Shown here: piece by piece, positions 29,266 to 39,581 of the stretch
How positions within the stretch are numbered: the first letter of the stretch is position 1
How the letters are laid out: every line of letters begins with the position of its first letter
Origin: an uncultured Sulfitobacter sp.
Lineage (GTDB): Bacteria > Pseudomonadota > Alphaproteobacteria > Rhodobacterales > Rhodobacteraceae
Direction of reading: 5' to 3'
Length of the DNA stretch: 64,000 nucleotides
Assembly: GCA_913060815.1 (NCBI GenBank)
Contig: CAJXSZ010000005.1
Coordinates: forward strand, 104,787-168,786
Translations under genes and position numbers: made by a program
Notes under the pieces: generated by a model
Database searches by the model: none
What the model was told of the DNA's origin: nothing
The model's input: the letters and a program-made list of their open reading frames with translations, nothing else

Positions 29266-31298
29266 CCGCGGCGCCTGCGTCTGCCGCCACTCTCACCGCC
29301 ACCGCCTGTGTTGAACGTCGCAGTGGGGAGAGTGACAATGGAATTAAGGATCGGGAAGGGCTCAACCGCATTCGGCATGGCCGAGGCGTTGACGAAATGC
29401 TCTTGAAAACGCGGCTCGATCGCTGTTTCGATCTTGTGGATGTTGCGCACGGTCTCCTCGATCTCGGATCGGCTTTCGCGGTTGAGCAGAGCAATGCGCG
29501 CGCCTGTGCCTGCGGCGTTCCCCGCACTTGTGACCTTATCCAGCGGCGCATCGGGTATCATGCCCAACACCATCGCGTGTTTGGTCGAGATATGCGCGCC
29601 AAAGGCCCCCGCAAGTACAACACGGTCCACGCTGTCCACCCCGAACTTGTCCATCAGCAGGCGCGCCCCTGAATAGAGCGCGGCCTTGGCCATCTGGATT
29701 TCACGGATGTCGCGGTTGGTCACGGTGATCCTGGGACCGCCGTCAGCAGTGCCATCATAGACCAGAAAGCTGTTGGTGCGTCCGTCGGCAAAAACCGCCG
29801 AAGAGCCTGTCTGCTCGGCGGTGCCAATCAAGCCCGGCGCATCGACGATGCCATGGATGCGCATCTCGGCGACCATTTCGATGATGCCAGAGCCGCAAAT
29901 GCCGGTGACACCTGTCTGGGCAATTGCATCTTCAAAGCCGTCCTCATTGGACCATAGGTCAGACCCGATGACCTTGAAGCGCGGCAGCTTGGTGTCTGCA
30001 TCAATCTCGACCCGCTCGATCGCACCGGGTGCGGCGCGCTGACCACTGCTGATCTGTGCGCCCTCGAACGCAGGCCCCGTGGGCGAGGAACAGGCCAGCA
30101 CCTTTTCCTTATTCCCCAGCAGGATTTCGGCATTCGTGCCCACATCGACAATCAGGACAAGATCCTCGGACGTGTCGGGATGCTCGGAAAGCGCCACAGC
30201 GGCGGCATCCGCCCCCACATGACCCGCGATACACGGGAGCATGTAGACACGGGCGCTTTCGTGGATGTTGAGATCAAGATCGCGGCCACGCAGGCGCATG
30301 GCGTTGGAGGTGGCAAGGGCAAAGGGTGCTTGGCCCAACTCGAACGGATCAATGCCCAGCAAAAGGTGGTGCATCACAGGGTTGCACACAAAGACGGCAT
30401 CCACGATCAACTGCTTGTCGATCTGCGCCTCGGAGGTGAGCTGGATAAACAGAGCATTCATCCCCTCGCGCACCGCAAGCGTCATCTCCTCGGCACCGCG
30501 TGCGTTCATCATGGAGTAGCTGACGCGGCTCATTAAGTCCTCGCCAAAGCGGATTTGCGGGTTCATCACACCAGAGGAGGCGACGACCTCGCCCGTTTGC
30601 AAATCACACAGGTGCGCCGCAATGGTTGTGGAGCCGAGATCGACCGCAACGCCGTAGATTGTACCGTCGTAGAAACCCGGCCAAATGTGCATAATCCGCG
30701 GCTTGTTCTCGTCATCGCCAAGGTGCACGGCTACGGTGACCTTCCAATTGCCCTTGCGCAGGATCGGCTGCATCACATGCAGGATGTGCAGATCCGCCTT
30801 CACCTCTTCAATCTCCCACTGTTCCAGCAGCGCCTGTTGCAACCGCTCCAGATCGCCCGACGGGTCGTGCATGTCAGGCTCTTGCACCTCAACATAATAG
30901 AGCTTTGTCGACGGGTTGAGGATGATGTCACGGACCTCGGCGCGTTTGCGCACGACCTGTTTGTGCACTTGGCTTTCAGCGGGCACATCGATGATGACAT
31001 CCTTAAGCACAGTCGCCTGACAGCCCAAGCGGCGGCCTTGTTTCAACCCGCGCTTCTCGTCATAGCGGGCTTCGACCTTGTTCCACTCCGACAGCGCGTC
31101 TGCCTCTACCGTGACACCATGCTTTGAGAAATCGCCATATCCCGGCGTTATCTGACACTTGGAGCATATGCCGCGTCCGCCGCAGACGGAGTCGAGATCG
31201 ACCCCTAGCTGTCGTGCGGCCGTAAGCACAGGCGTGCCCACGGGAAATCGGCCGCGTTTGCCCGATGGCGTGAAAATAACAAGGGGATCATCACTCAT
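29262..31298 (-). CDS. 2Fe-2S ferredoxin-ASKHA (DUF4445) protein, corrinoid reductive activator type
   Basis: A 678-residue protein. Residues about 1-95 are a plant-type 2Fe-2S ferredoxin (CGGRGICSKC plus a later GCQAT cysteine). The rest is the DUF4445/ASKHA ATPase region: YGVAVDLGSTTIAAHLCDL, VDVGTNAEILLGNKE, GPAFEGAQISSGQRAAPGAI and VVLAGAFGAHISTKHA. RACo/RamA-type proteins use this design to reduce Co(II) corrinoid proteins with ATP so that methyl transfer can restart. No corrinoid protein gene is adjacent, so its partner must be elsewhere. The C-terminus ends in a Gly/Arg-rich tail (GGGGESGGRRRRRG). Confidence 0.85.
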   Translation of the reverse strand: MSDDPLVIFTPSGKRGRFPVGTPVLTAARQLGVDLDSVCGGRGICSKCQITPGYGDFSKHGVTVEADALSEWNKVEARYDEKRGLKQGRRLGCQATVLKDVIIDVPAESQVHKQVVRKRAEVRDIILNPSTKLYYVEVQEPDMHDPSGDLERLQQALLEQWEIEEVKADLHILHVMQPILRKGNWKVTVAVHLGDDENKPRIMHIWPGFYDGTIYGVAVDLGSTTIAAHLCDLQTGEVVASSGVMNPQIRFGEDLMSRVSYSMMNARGAEEMTLAVREGMNALFIQLTSEAQIDKQLIVDAVFVCNPVMHHLLLGIDPFELGQAPFALATSNAMRLRGRDLDLNIHESARVYMLPCIAGHVGADAAAVALSEHPDTSEDLVLIVDVGTNAEILLGNKEKVLACSSPTGPAFEGAQISSGQRAAPGAIERVEIDADTKLPRFKVIGSDLWSNEDGFEDAIAQTGVTGICGSGIIEMVAEMRIHGIVDAPGLIGTAEQTGSSAVFADGRTNSFLVYDGTADGGPRITVTNRDIREIQMAKAALYSGARLLMDKFGVDSVDRVVLAGAFGAHISTKHAMVLGMIPDAPLDKVTSAGNAAGTGARIALLNRESRSEIEETVRNIHKIETAIEPRFQEHFVNASAMPNAVEPFPILNSIVTLPTATFNTGGGGESGGRRRRRG

Positions 31299-31423
31299 GT
31301 TTCTGCATCCTGTGCGGTCTCTTCGGACAACATAGCCATTGGCGGAGCTAGGGAAAGCCTGCGCACGTCATAAATTCCTACAACAGCGTCATTCTTTCCA
31401 ATTATGTTCCGCGGGCCTTCGCC

Positions 31424-32383
31424 TCAGGTGCTCAACCGTGCATGAAAGATGAAACCGAGAAAATTGAGAAGTATCTGTGCGGCCAAAATCTGGGTTGAGC
31501 CTGTCGGGTCATAGTCGGGCGCGACCTCGACCAGATCCATGCCAACCACTTCATGCCGCTCTGCTACGGCTTTGAGCAATTCGAGCACTTCGTAATAAAG
31601 GAACCCGCCATGGGACGGCGTGCCCGTGCCGGGCGCGATGGAGGGACAGAATGCGTCAATATCAAGCGTCACATAGACCCGCGCATCGGGTGGGATATGA
31701 GCCAGAACGCCACCCGTGCCCATGCTGCGGGCTTGGCGCACGCTGATGATGTCACTGCCCATGGCCCGCGCATCAGCGTAGCCTTCCTTGGCGGTAGAGC
31801 TGACGTTGCGGATACCCACCTGCGTGAGCCCCGTCACATAGTCATGCTCGGCGGCGCGGCGCATCGGGTTGCCGTGGCCGTGGCGCACACCGTGGCGGAC
31901 ATCAACAAAGTCCAGATGCGCGTCGATTTGCAGGATGTGGATGTCGCCTTGGCCGTCGAAGGCACGAACGCAGGGAATGTTGACCGAATGATCGCCACCA
32001 ATCACCACGGGCAACGCGGCGGCCTCCAGCGCGGCTCGCACGCCCGCCTCGATATTGGCGTGGCTCCCTTCGGTATCGGTGTGGATAATATCTGCATCGC
32101 CCATATCCACGATGTTCACGTCACCTGGGAGATATGTCGCGTCATCCTCGTGGTCATAGGCACCCGCATGGCCAAAACTGAAGAGAGTAGAGGCCTCACG
32201 CACACCGCGGGGCCCAAAACGCGCTCCGCTGCGGTATTGCGTACCTGCATCAAAGGGTGCGCCAAGGATCGCCACATCCGCGTCAAGCTTGTCCCAGTCA
32301 GGCTCGTAAGGGCGTTTGCCGAATGTTGATATTCCGACAAAGGGCAGGTCCAGCCTGCCGCCTTCATATCCGTGTTTTGACAT
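31424..32383 (-). CDS. speB: Agmatinase
   Basis: A 319-residue ureohydrolase that converts agmatine to putrescine and urea. The Mn2+ motifs GGDHSVN, QIDAHLDFVD and TLDIDAFCPSIAPGTGTP are all present, with GARFGPRGVRE near the N-terminus. The ATG at 32383 has GGAGGG 6 bases upstream; an in-frame start at 32395 is less likely. Divergent from guaB. Guanidinobutyrase or similar activity cannot be excluded. Confidence 0.88.
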   Translation of the reverse strand: MSKHGYEGGRLDLPFVGISTFGKRPYEPDWDKLDADVAILGAPFDAGTQYRSGARFGPRGVREASTLFSFGHAGAYDHEDDATYLPGDVNIVDMGDADIIHTDTEGSHANIEAGVRAALEAAALPVVIGGDHSVNIPCVRAFDGQGDIHILQIDAHLDFVDVRHGVRHGHGNPMRRAAEHDYVTGLTQVGIRNVSSTAKEGYADARAMGSDIISVRQARSMGTGGVLAHIPPDARVYVTLDIDAFCPSIAPGTGTPSHGGFLYYEVLELLKAVAERHEVVGMDLVEVAPDYDPTGSTQILAAQILLNFLGFIFHARLST

Positions 32384-32475
32384 GTTGCCCTCCAATTTAC
32401 CGCAGCTTTGGCCAAGCCTGTGCCAAATGCAAGCAAGAGCGTGCTACAGCCCTTTTCAATCGGGCATATCCGTGA

Positions 32476-33966
<1,491 letters not shown>

Positions 33967-33969
33967 ACT

Positions 33970-35133
33970 ATGACCCCTGGCGCACGGGTGGCTGCAGCCA
34001 TCGAAATTCTTGATATGATCGGTGACGGGCTCCCCGCCGAGCAGGTGTTGACCCGTTGGGGCAGAAACAACCGCTTTGCAGGGTCCAAGGACCGTGCAGC
34101 CATTCGCGACTACGTCTTTGATGTCATGCGTATCAAGCGCAGCGCCGCGTGGCTGGGCCGTGCAGGGACAGGGCGCGGACTGATGATCGGGCTGTTGCGC
34201 GCCCAAGGGGTCGACCCTAGCAGTTTGTTCACTGGCGAAGGTCATGCGCCCGCGCCGCTGATGGACTATGAAGAGGCCGCCGCCGCAGGCGAGATGCCAG
34301 AGCAAGAGCGCTGGAACCTGCCCGATTGGCTGGTTAAACGCTTTACTGCACAATTGGGAGAAAAGGCTGCCGAGACTGCCAGCGTTCTGGAGAGTAGAGC
34401 ACCTGTCACACTGCGAATAAACAGTCTGAAAACAAACACTTCCGAGGCTCTTCAAATGTTGGAGGAGGCGGGCATTTCTGTGCTCCAGAATCCGCTCAGC
34501 CCGACAGCGCTCACTGTCACAGAAGGCGCGCGCCGCATTCGGAACTCACAGGCCTACACCGACGGGTTCGTTGAGCTTCAAGATGCCAGCAGTCAGGCCG
34601 TTGTCGATGCTTTGCCGCAGAGTAGCAAGGTGCTCGATTACTGCGCTGGGGGTGGTGGCAAATCGCTCGCGATTGCCGCACGGGGTGCCAATGCTGTCTT
34701 CGCACATGACATTGATCCTGCGCGCATGCGCGATTTGCCTTTGCGTGCGGCGCGTGCCGGGGCCGATATAACCCAGCTTGCGGGAAGTGATCTCGAGAAA
34801 TTCGGGCCTTATGATATTGTGCTGGTAGACGCGCCCTGTTCCGGGAGCGGTTCATGGCGGCGTGCACCCGAGGCTAAGTGGCGGCTGACACCTGAAGAGC
34901 AATCCATAACCTTGGAACGTCAAGACGATATTCTGGACCAGGCGAGTGCGCTTGTTTCTGCAAAAGGCGTGCTGGCCTATGCAACCTGTTCGATCTTGCC
35001 TGAGGAAAACCGTGCCCGTGTCGATGCTTTTGTGGCCCGCCACCCCGAATGGGAATGTAAATGGGACCGAACATTCGATGTGACCGCAGACGGCGATGGG
35101 TTCTACACTGCACACTTGACCAAACGTTCATAA
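33970..35133 (+). CDS. RsmB-like RNA (cytosine-5) methyltransferase
   Basis: A 387-residue NOL1/NOP2/Sun-family enzyme. An N-terminal NusB-like helical part (GDGLPAEQVLTRWGRNN, RAAIRDYVFDVMR) precedes the Rossmann methyltransferase domain: VLDYCAGGGGKSLAIAA (SAM binding), LVDAPCSGSGSWRRAPEAKW with the PC motif Cys, and LAYATCSILPEEN with the second TC motif Cys. Likely modifies 16S rRNA C967 or a related site. Co-transcribed with guaB (3-base gap). Confidence 0.88.
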   Translation: MTPGARVAAAIEILDMIGDGLPAEQVLTRWGRNNRFAGSKDRAAIRDYVFDVMRIKRSAAWLGRAGTGRGLMIGLLRAQGVDPSSLFTGEGHAPAPLMDYEEAAAAGEMPEQERWNLPDWLVKRFTAQLGEKAAETASVLESRAPVTLRINSLKTNTSEALQMLEEAGISVLQNPLSPTALTVTEGARRIRNSQAYTDGFVELQDASSQAVVDALPQSSKVLDYCAGGGGKSLAIAARGANAVFAHDIDPARMRDLPLRAARAGADITQLAGSDLEKFGPYDIVLVDAPCSGSGSWRRAPEAKWRLTPEEQSITLERQDDILDQASALVSAKGVLAYATCSILPEENRARVDAFVARHPEWECKWDRTFDVTADGDGFYTAHLTKRS

Positions 35134-35180
35134 TAGCGAAAATTCCACCCACGCGAGTATGCCTCCTAGGGTTCGATGAC

Positions 35181-35199
35181 GGTTAATCGCTGATTAACC
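35181..35199. promoter_or_regulatory. CtrA-type box upstream of cckA
   Basis: TTAA (35183-35186), seven bases, then TTAAC (35194-35198) matches the CtrA consensus TTAA-N7-TTAAC. The whole segment is also a perfect inverted repeat (GGTTAATC, GCT, GATTAACC). It lies 62 bases before the cckA start, where CtrA could control the gene for its own phosphorelay kinase. Confidence 0.7.
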
Positions 35200-35260
35200 C
35201 TTCGGGTCAAGAATGGGGGCACGATTCGAGCGGTCTCGGATCGAGCGTGGAAGGTAGTTT

Positions 35261-37573
35261 ATGCAGCAGACCAACAGCCTGCCCCTGACAGAGCGAATGG
35301 TTCTCATCGCGCCTTGGCGTCTGTTTGTGCTGGTGGGCCTCGGCATCGTGCTGGGCGGCATGTCTTGGGCCGCATTGGAGGGGCAAGTGCAACGCGCGGC
35401 AGCAGTCGCGGCATTCAGCCTGATCTGTATGGGGATGGTCCTTTTTTTTATACGGGCGGGGCATACCCTTGCTCAACGTCAAACAACGCAATCCCTTACG
35501 CGCTTCATCACAAATGACAGTGCACCCAGCTTTATCACCTCCGATGACGGGCAGATCATTTCAAGTAATCAGGCCGCCGACCGCGCCTTCGGGGATACTG
35601 AAATGCGGACGCTTTCCTCCGTGCTGGCCGACCGCATGGGAAACCCAGGCCCCACGCTTTACCGTTTGCAATCGCGCGCGCAGGCGAGCGGCTCTGCCCG
35701 TGAGGAAATCGTGGCGAACAGCGGTCAAATCCTGCTGTCGGTGCATTCCATTGGTCCCGATAGTTTTGCATGGCGGGTAGAGCCTCAGAATATTCAAGCG
35801 GCTGGTAGTTTGCCCAGTGACACACGCATCCTCCCGATGCTGATGGTCGGGCGCAGTGGTGCAATTCTCTCGATGAACCATGCCGCGCGCCAGTTTATCG
35901 GGGCACGTGGTAAGTCCTTGGACTCGGTTTTTGCAGAACAGGTAATCGTGCCGGGAACTGTGATGCAGGTCTCGACAACCGTGGGAAATCAACCTGCGCT
36001 GATTGCTCAGACAGATGCAGGGGCAGGGCGTCGCGCGATCTACTTGCTGCCCCCTCCCGCAACGGATGGAGCACCACAAAATCAGGATTGGCAGGTTTTT
36101 CAGGACATGCCGATCCCGATGATCAAGATTGCGCCTGACGGGACTGTTCAGTCCTTCAACAAACGTGCATCGAAACTGATCGGCGTCGTACTTGTTGAAG
36201 GGTCACATCTGTCTGCTTTAATGGAAGGGCTTGGCCGATCCGTTTCAGACTGGCTCGAAGATACATTGGCAGGTCGCTTGGTACAGAAGTCGGAGTTTTT
36301 GCGGCTAACCCGTGGCGACCGTGAAGCATTTGTCCAAGTCACCCTCAACAGGATTGAAGAAGACGGCAGACCCGCTTTGGTTGCCGTGCTGCATGACGCA
36401 ACCGAACTTAAATCGCTGGAAGCTCAATTTGTGCAAAGCCAGAAAATGCAGGCTATCGGACAGCTTGCGGGCGGGGTGGCACATGATTTCAACAATTTAC
36501 TGACGGCGATTTCGGGGCATTGTGATCTTTTGCTATTGCGCCACGATCAAGGGGATAGCAACTATAGCGACCTGACCCAGATCAACCAGAATGCCAACCG
36601 TGCTGCTGCCCTGGTTGGGCAATTACTGGCGTTTTCGCGCAAGCAGAACCTGCGCCCCGAAGTGTTGGACATGCGGGACACGCTTGCTGACTTGACGCAT
36701 CTGCTCAACCGTCTGGTCGGAGAAAAGATAACGCTGACATTATGCCACGATCCCGTTCTTGAACCCATCCGAGCCGATAAGCGCCAGCTTGAACAAGTAC
36801 TAATGAACCTTGTGGTTAACGCTCGAGACGCGATGCCATCGGGAGGGGAAATACGTATTCTTACCGAATGTGTCGCGCTGAATGAGCCATTGACGCGCGA
36901 TCGGGTTACTTTGCCTTCTGGTCAGTACGTTACAATCAAGGTCAGTGACGATGGTGTGGGGATTCCCCAAGACAAACTTCAAAAGGTGTTTGAGCCCTTT
37001 TTCACGACAAAGCGCGTAGGCGAGGGGACCGGCCTCGGCCTCTCGACTGCTTACGGTATAATTAAACAGACAGGCGGTTATATTTTTGTGGACAGCACAG
37101 AGGGAAGTGGCACCTGCTTCACTCTTTATTTCCCTGTCCTAAGCCAAACCGCCCAGCCCGCGGCATCAAAGGTGACACGTCCAATCGAAGAAAATCTTGA
37201 GGCGCCAAAAGGCGGGGTCATCCTATTGGTCGAAGACGAAGCGCCCGTGCGAGCCTTTGCAAGCCGTGCCCTGCGCTTACGCGGCTATACGGTGCTGGAG
37301 GCCGAGAACGCAGAGATTGCCTTGGAAACCCTTGAGGATAAATCTTTGGAAATTGACGTGTTTGTAACCGACGTCGTCATGCCTGGCATGGATGGACCAA
37401 GCTGGGTGCGTCAGGCACTCAAGGATCGCCCTGACGTTCGGGTCGTCTTTGTGTCTGGCTATGCCGAAGACAGCCTTGGAGAAGCGCAAAAGAAAATTCC
37501 CAACTCAGTCTTTCTGCCAAAGCCCTTTTCACTCAGTGATCTGACAGAAACGGTGAACAAACAAATTCACTGA
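35261..37573 (+). CDS. cckA: Hybrid histidine kinase CckA
   Basis: A 770-residue membrane kinase that heads the CckA-ChpT-CtrA phosphorelay of alphaproteobacteria. Two membrane segments (about 20-38 and 46-65) are followed by PAS-like regions (about 90-380), a HisKA domain with phospho-accepting His408 in GGVAHDFNNLLTAISGH, a HATPase_c domain (NLVVNARDAMP, DDGVGIP, GTGLGLSTAYGI) and a C-terminal receiver domain with phospho-acceptor Asp704 in VFVTDVVMPGMDG. In Rhodobacteraceae this relay controls motility, gene transfer agents and cell cycle-linked traits rather than viability. Preceded by a CtrA-type box. Confidence 0.94.
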   Translation: MQQTNSLPLTERMVLIAPWRLFVLVGLGIVLGGMSWAALEGQVQRAAAVAAFSLICMGMVLFFIRAGHTLAQRQTTQSLTRFITNDSAPSFITSDDGQIISSNQAADRAFGDTEMRTLSSVLADRMGNPGPTLYRLQSRAQASGSAREEIVANSGQILLSVHSIGPDSFAWRVEPQNIQAAGSLPSDTRILPMLMVGRSGAILSMNHAARQFIGARGKSLDSVFAEQVIVPGTVMQVSTTVGNQPALIAQTDAGAGRRAIYLLPPPATDGAPQNQDWQVFQDMPIPMIKIAPDGTVQSFNKRASKLIGVVLVEGSHLSALMEGLGRSVSDWLEDTLAGRLVQKSEFLRLTRGDREAFVQVTLNRIEEDGRPALVAVLHDATELKSLEAQFVQSQKMQAIGQLAGGVAHDFNNLLTAISGHCDLLLLRHDQGDSNYSDLTQINQNANRAAALVGQLLAFSRKQNLRPEVLDMRDTLADLTHLLNRLVGEKITLTLCHDPVLEPIRADKRQLEQVLMNLVVNARDAMPSGGEIRILTECVALNEPLTRDRVTLPSGQYVTIKVSDDGVGIPQDKLQKVFEPFFTTKRVGEGTGLGLSTAYGIIKQTGGYIFVDSTEGSGTCFTLYFPVLSQTAQPAASKVTRPIEENLEAPKGGVILLVEDEAPVRAFASRALRLRGYTVLEAENAEIALETLEDKSLEIDVFVTDVVMPGMDGPSWVRQALKDRPDVRVVFVSGYAEDSLGEAQKKIPNSVFLPKPFSLSDLTETVNKQIH

Positions 37574-38169
37574 CCGCGCGGAATACTCTCATAAAGCTCG
37601 AAATCAGCTGCAAATTTGCGGCGAAACCTCGCTTCGACATCAACGGACAGGGGCGTCTCAAATGCGGGGGATACATTCTCACGCACAAGGTCCAGCTTTA
37701 CATCCAGACGCTCTTCAAGAAAATGCTTCAGCCGAGCTTGGTCCTCATACCGAAAGAGATGGGTAATGCCTGTCCCGTTTGGTTGGCGCTCAAGGAATTT
37801 AACTTGGTTCCCGACCTCGGCAAAACCGGGACGTTTGCCTTTCATGTAGGCGAGCACAAAGTCATCAAAGCTGATGCCATGCGTACTGTTGGGTTTTCCC
37901 TCCATGAAGGGGCGTTGGCGAAAACGGTACCAACTGCTCAGCCAGCTGATGGGCTCGCGCATCACGGCCATTAATTCCATCTCAGCGTCACAGACATTTA
38001 AAAACATCGGCTTGATGAATCGGTTATAGCGATAAACAGGCGCATGTTTCAAAAGCGGTGGATCGTTAATCACCATATCCGCGCGCGAAGCTAATGCGGT
38101 CTGATATGCCGTCGTTCCCGTCTTGGGTACCGATAGGAACGCGAGGCGTTCTTTAAAGAAAACAAGCAT
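37567..38169 (-). CDS. Sulfotransferase family protein
   Basis: A 200-residue protein with a PAPS-binding 5'-phosphosulfate loop (SVPKTGTTAYQTAL, near the N-terminus) and a 3'-phosphate motif in VMREPISWLSSWYRFR. It is a compact bacterial sulfotransferase-like protein with no transmembrane segment. Start 38169 has GGAGGAG 5 bases upstream. Acceptor unknown; sulfation of a polysaccharide or lipid is possible. Its 3' end overlaps that of convergent cckA by 7 bases. Confidence 0.8.
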   Translation of the reverse strand: MLVFFKERLAFLSVPKTGTTAYQTALASRADMVINDPPLLKHAPVYRYNRFIKPMFLNVCDAEMELMAVMREPISWLSSWYRFRQRPFMEGKPNSTHGISFDDFVLAYMKGKRPGFAEVGNQVKFLERQPNGTGITHLFRYEDQARLKHFLEERLDVKLDLVRENVSPAFETPLSVDVEARFRRKFAADFELYESIPRGQ

Positions 38170-38290
38170 ATAGCTCCTCCATACTCGGACACCATACAAA
38201 CACGACAGCACATAAACAACTTCTTAACCATTCAGGTCGAGAGTGAGAACAGAATAATTTGATTGAAATGTTCTACTTTTGTCCGCATAA

Positions 38291-38305
38291 GAACATTAAC
38301 GGAAC
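38291..38305 (+). promoter_or_regulatory. SOS (LexA) box upstream of recA
   Basis: GAAC (38291-38294), seven bases, GAAC (38302-38305) is the direct-repeat LexA operator GAAC-N7-GAAC of alphaproteobacteria. It lies 66 bases before the recA start. A weaker reverse-type copy (GTTC-N7-GTCC) is at 38270-38284. Confidence 0.8.
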
Positions 38306-38371
38306 ATAAAACTTGGGTGCCTGTGGCGATTGCGGGTGCCATCACCATGTGACAGTAAGGGAAGAACCCCA

Positions 38372-39442
38372 ATGGCAACGGCAGATCTTTTGAATATGGA
38401 TAAGAAATCGGCAGACAAGCAAAAGGCGCTCGACAGCGCACTGGCGCAAATTGAACGGCAGTTTGGCAAAGGCTCCATTATGAAGCTGGGCGCCGAAGGG
38501 GCCATGGATGATATCAAAGCTTCTTCAACAGGGTCGCTTGGACTGGATATCGCGCTCGGGATCGGCGGACTGCCGATGGGTCGGATTATCGAGATTTACG
38601 GACCTGAATCCTCAGGTAAAACCACGCTCACGCTGCACTGTGTGGCCGAGCAGCAAAAGCAGGGCGGCGTGTGTGCGTTCGTCGATGCAGAACATGCGCT
38701 CGATCCGCAATACGCACGCAAGCTCGGTGTGGACATTGACGAGCTGCTGATTTCTCAGCCCGACACAGGCGAACAGGCGCTCGAGATTGTGGATACGCTT
38801 GTGCGGTCAGGTGCCGTGAACATGGTTATCGTGGATTCGGTTGCGGCGCTTACGCCCAAGTCAGAACTTGAAGGCGAGATGGGCGACAGCTCTGTCGGCG
38901 TTCAAGCGCGCCTGATGAGCAAGGCGATGCGCAAACTGACCAGCTCGATCTCGCGCTCCAACTGCATGGTGATCTTCATTAACCAGATCCGCATGAAGAT
39001 CGGCGTCATGTTCGGCTCTCCAGAGACAACGACAGGCGGCAACGCGCTGAAATTCTACTCCTCCGTGCGCCTCGACATTCGCCGCATCGGCTCCATCAAG
39101 GACCGTGACGAAGTTGTCGGCAACCAGACCAAAGTTAAAGTTGTTAAAAATAAAGTCGCACCGCCGTTCAAGCAGATCGAATTCGAAATCATGTATGGCG
39201 AAGGCATCTCCAAAATGGGTGAGTTGCTGGACATGGGCGTCTCGGCCGGCATCGTGGACAAATCAGGTAGCTGGTTCTCCTACGGGGACGAGCGTATCGG
39301 GCAGGGGCGTCTCAATGCAAAAGCCTATCTGCGCGACAACCCCGAAATGGCAAACGATATCGAGGATAAAATTCGCGCGGCCCATGGGCTCGACTTTGAC
39401 GGATCCGAGAACAAGGACGACCCTGATATTCTCGATGATTGA
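38372..39442 (+). CDS. recA: Recombinase RecA
   Basis: A 356-residue recombinase and LexA coprotease. Walker A GPESSGKT, Walker [11 protein letters not shown], the L2 and [20 protein letters not shown] region and [14 protein letters not shown] are all standard; the C-terminus is acidic ([14 protein letters not shown]). Start 38372 gives [13 protein letters not shown] and has a GGGAAG site upstream. Preceded by an SOS box and followed by an intrinsic terminator. Confidence 0.98.
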   Translation: MATADLLNMDKKSADKQKALDSALAQIERQFGKGSIMKLGAEGAMDDIKASSTGSLGLDIALGIGGLPMGRIIEIYGPESSGKTTLTLHCVAEQQKQGGVCAFVDAEHALDPQYARKLGVDIDELLISQPDTGEQALEIVDTLVRSGAVNMVIVDSVAALTPKSELEGEMGDSSVGVQARLMSKAMRKLTSSISRSNCMVIFINQIRMKIGVMFGSPETTTGGNALKFYSSVRLDIRRIGSIKDRDEVVGNQTKVKVVKNKVAPPFKQIEFEIMYGEGISKMGELLDMGVSAGIVDKSGSWFSYGDERIGQGRLNAKAYLRDNPEMANDIEDKIRAAHGLDFDGSENKDDPDILDD

Positions 39443-39468
39443 TATCCCGGGTTACTGACATACCATTG

Positions 39469-39503
39469 AAAAGGGCGTGGACTTTATGGTCTGCGCCCTT
39501 TTT
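39469..39503 (+). terminator. Intrinsic terminator after recA
   Basis: AAAAGGGCG (39469-39477) pairs with CGCCCTTTT (39494-39502), ending in a T-run. Located 26 bases after the recA stop and 79 bases before the alaS start. Confidence 0.85.
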
Positions 39504-39581
39504 CATTGGGCGACCTGTGGACAGAGCCGAACGCCAGCGTTATCTCCAGTGAACACTTCGCGCGCCTAAAGGATGCACATC

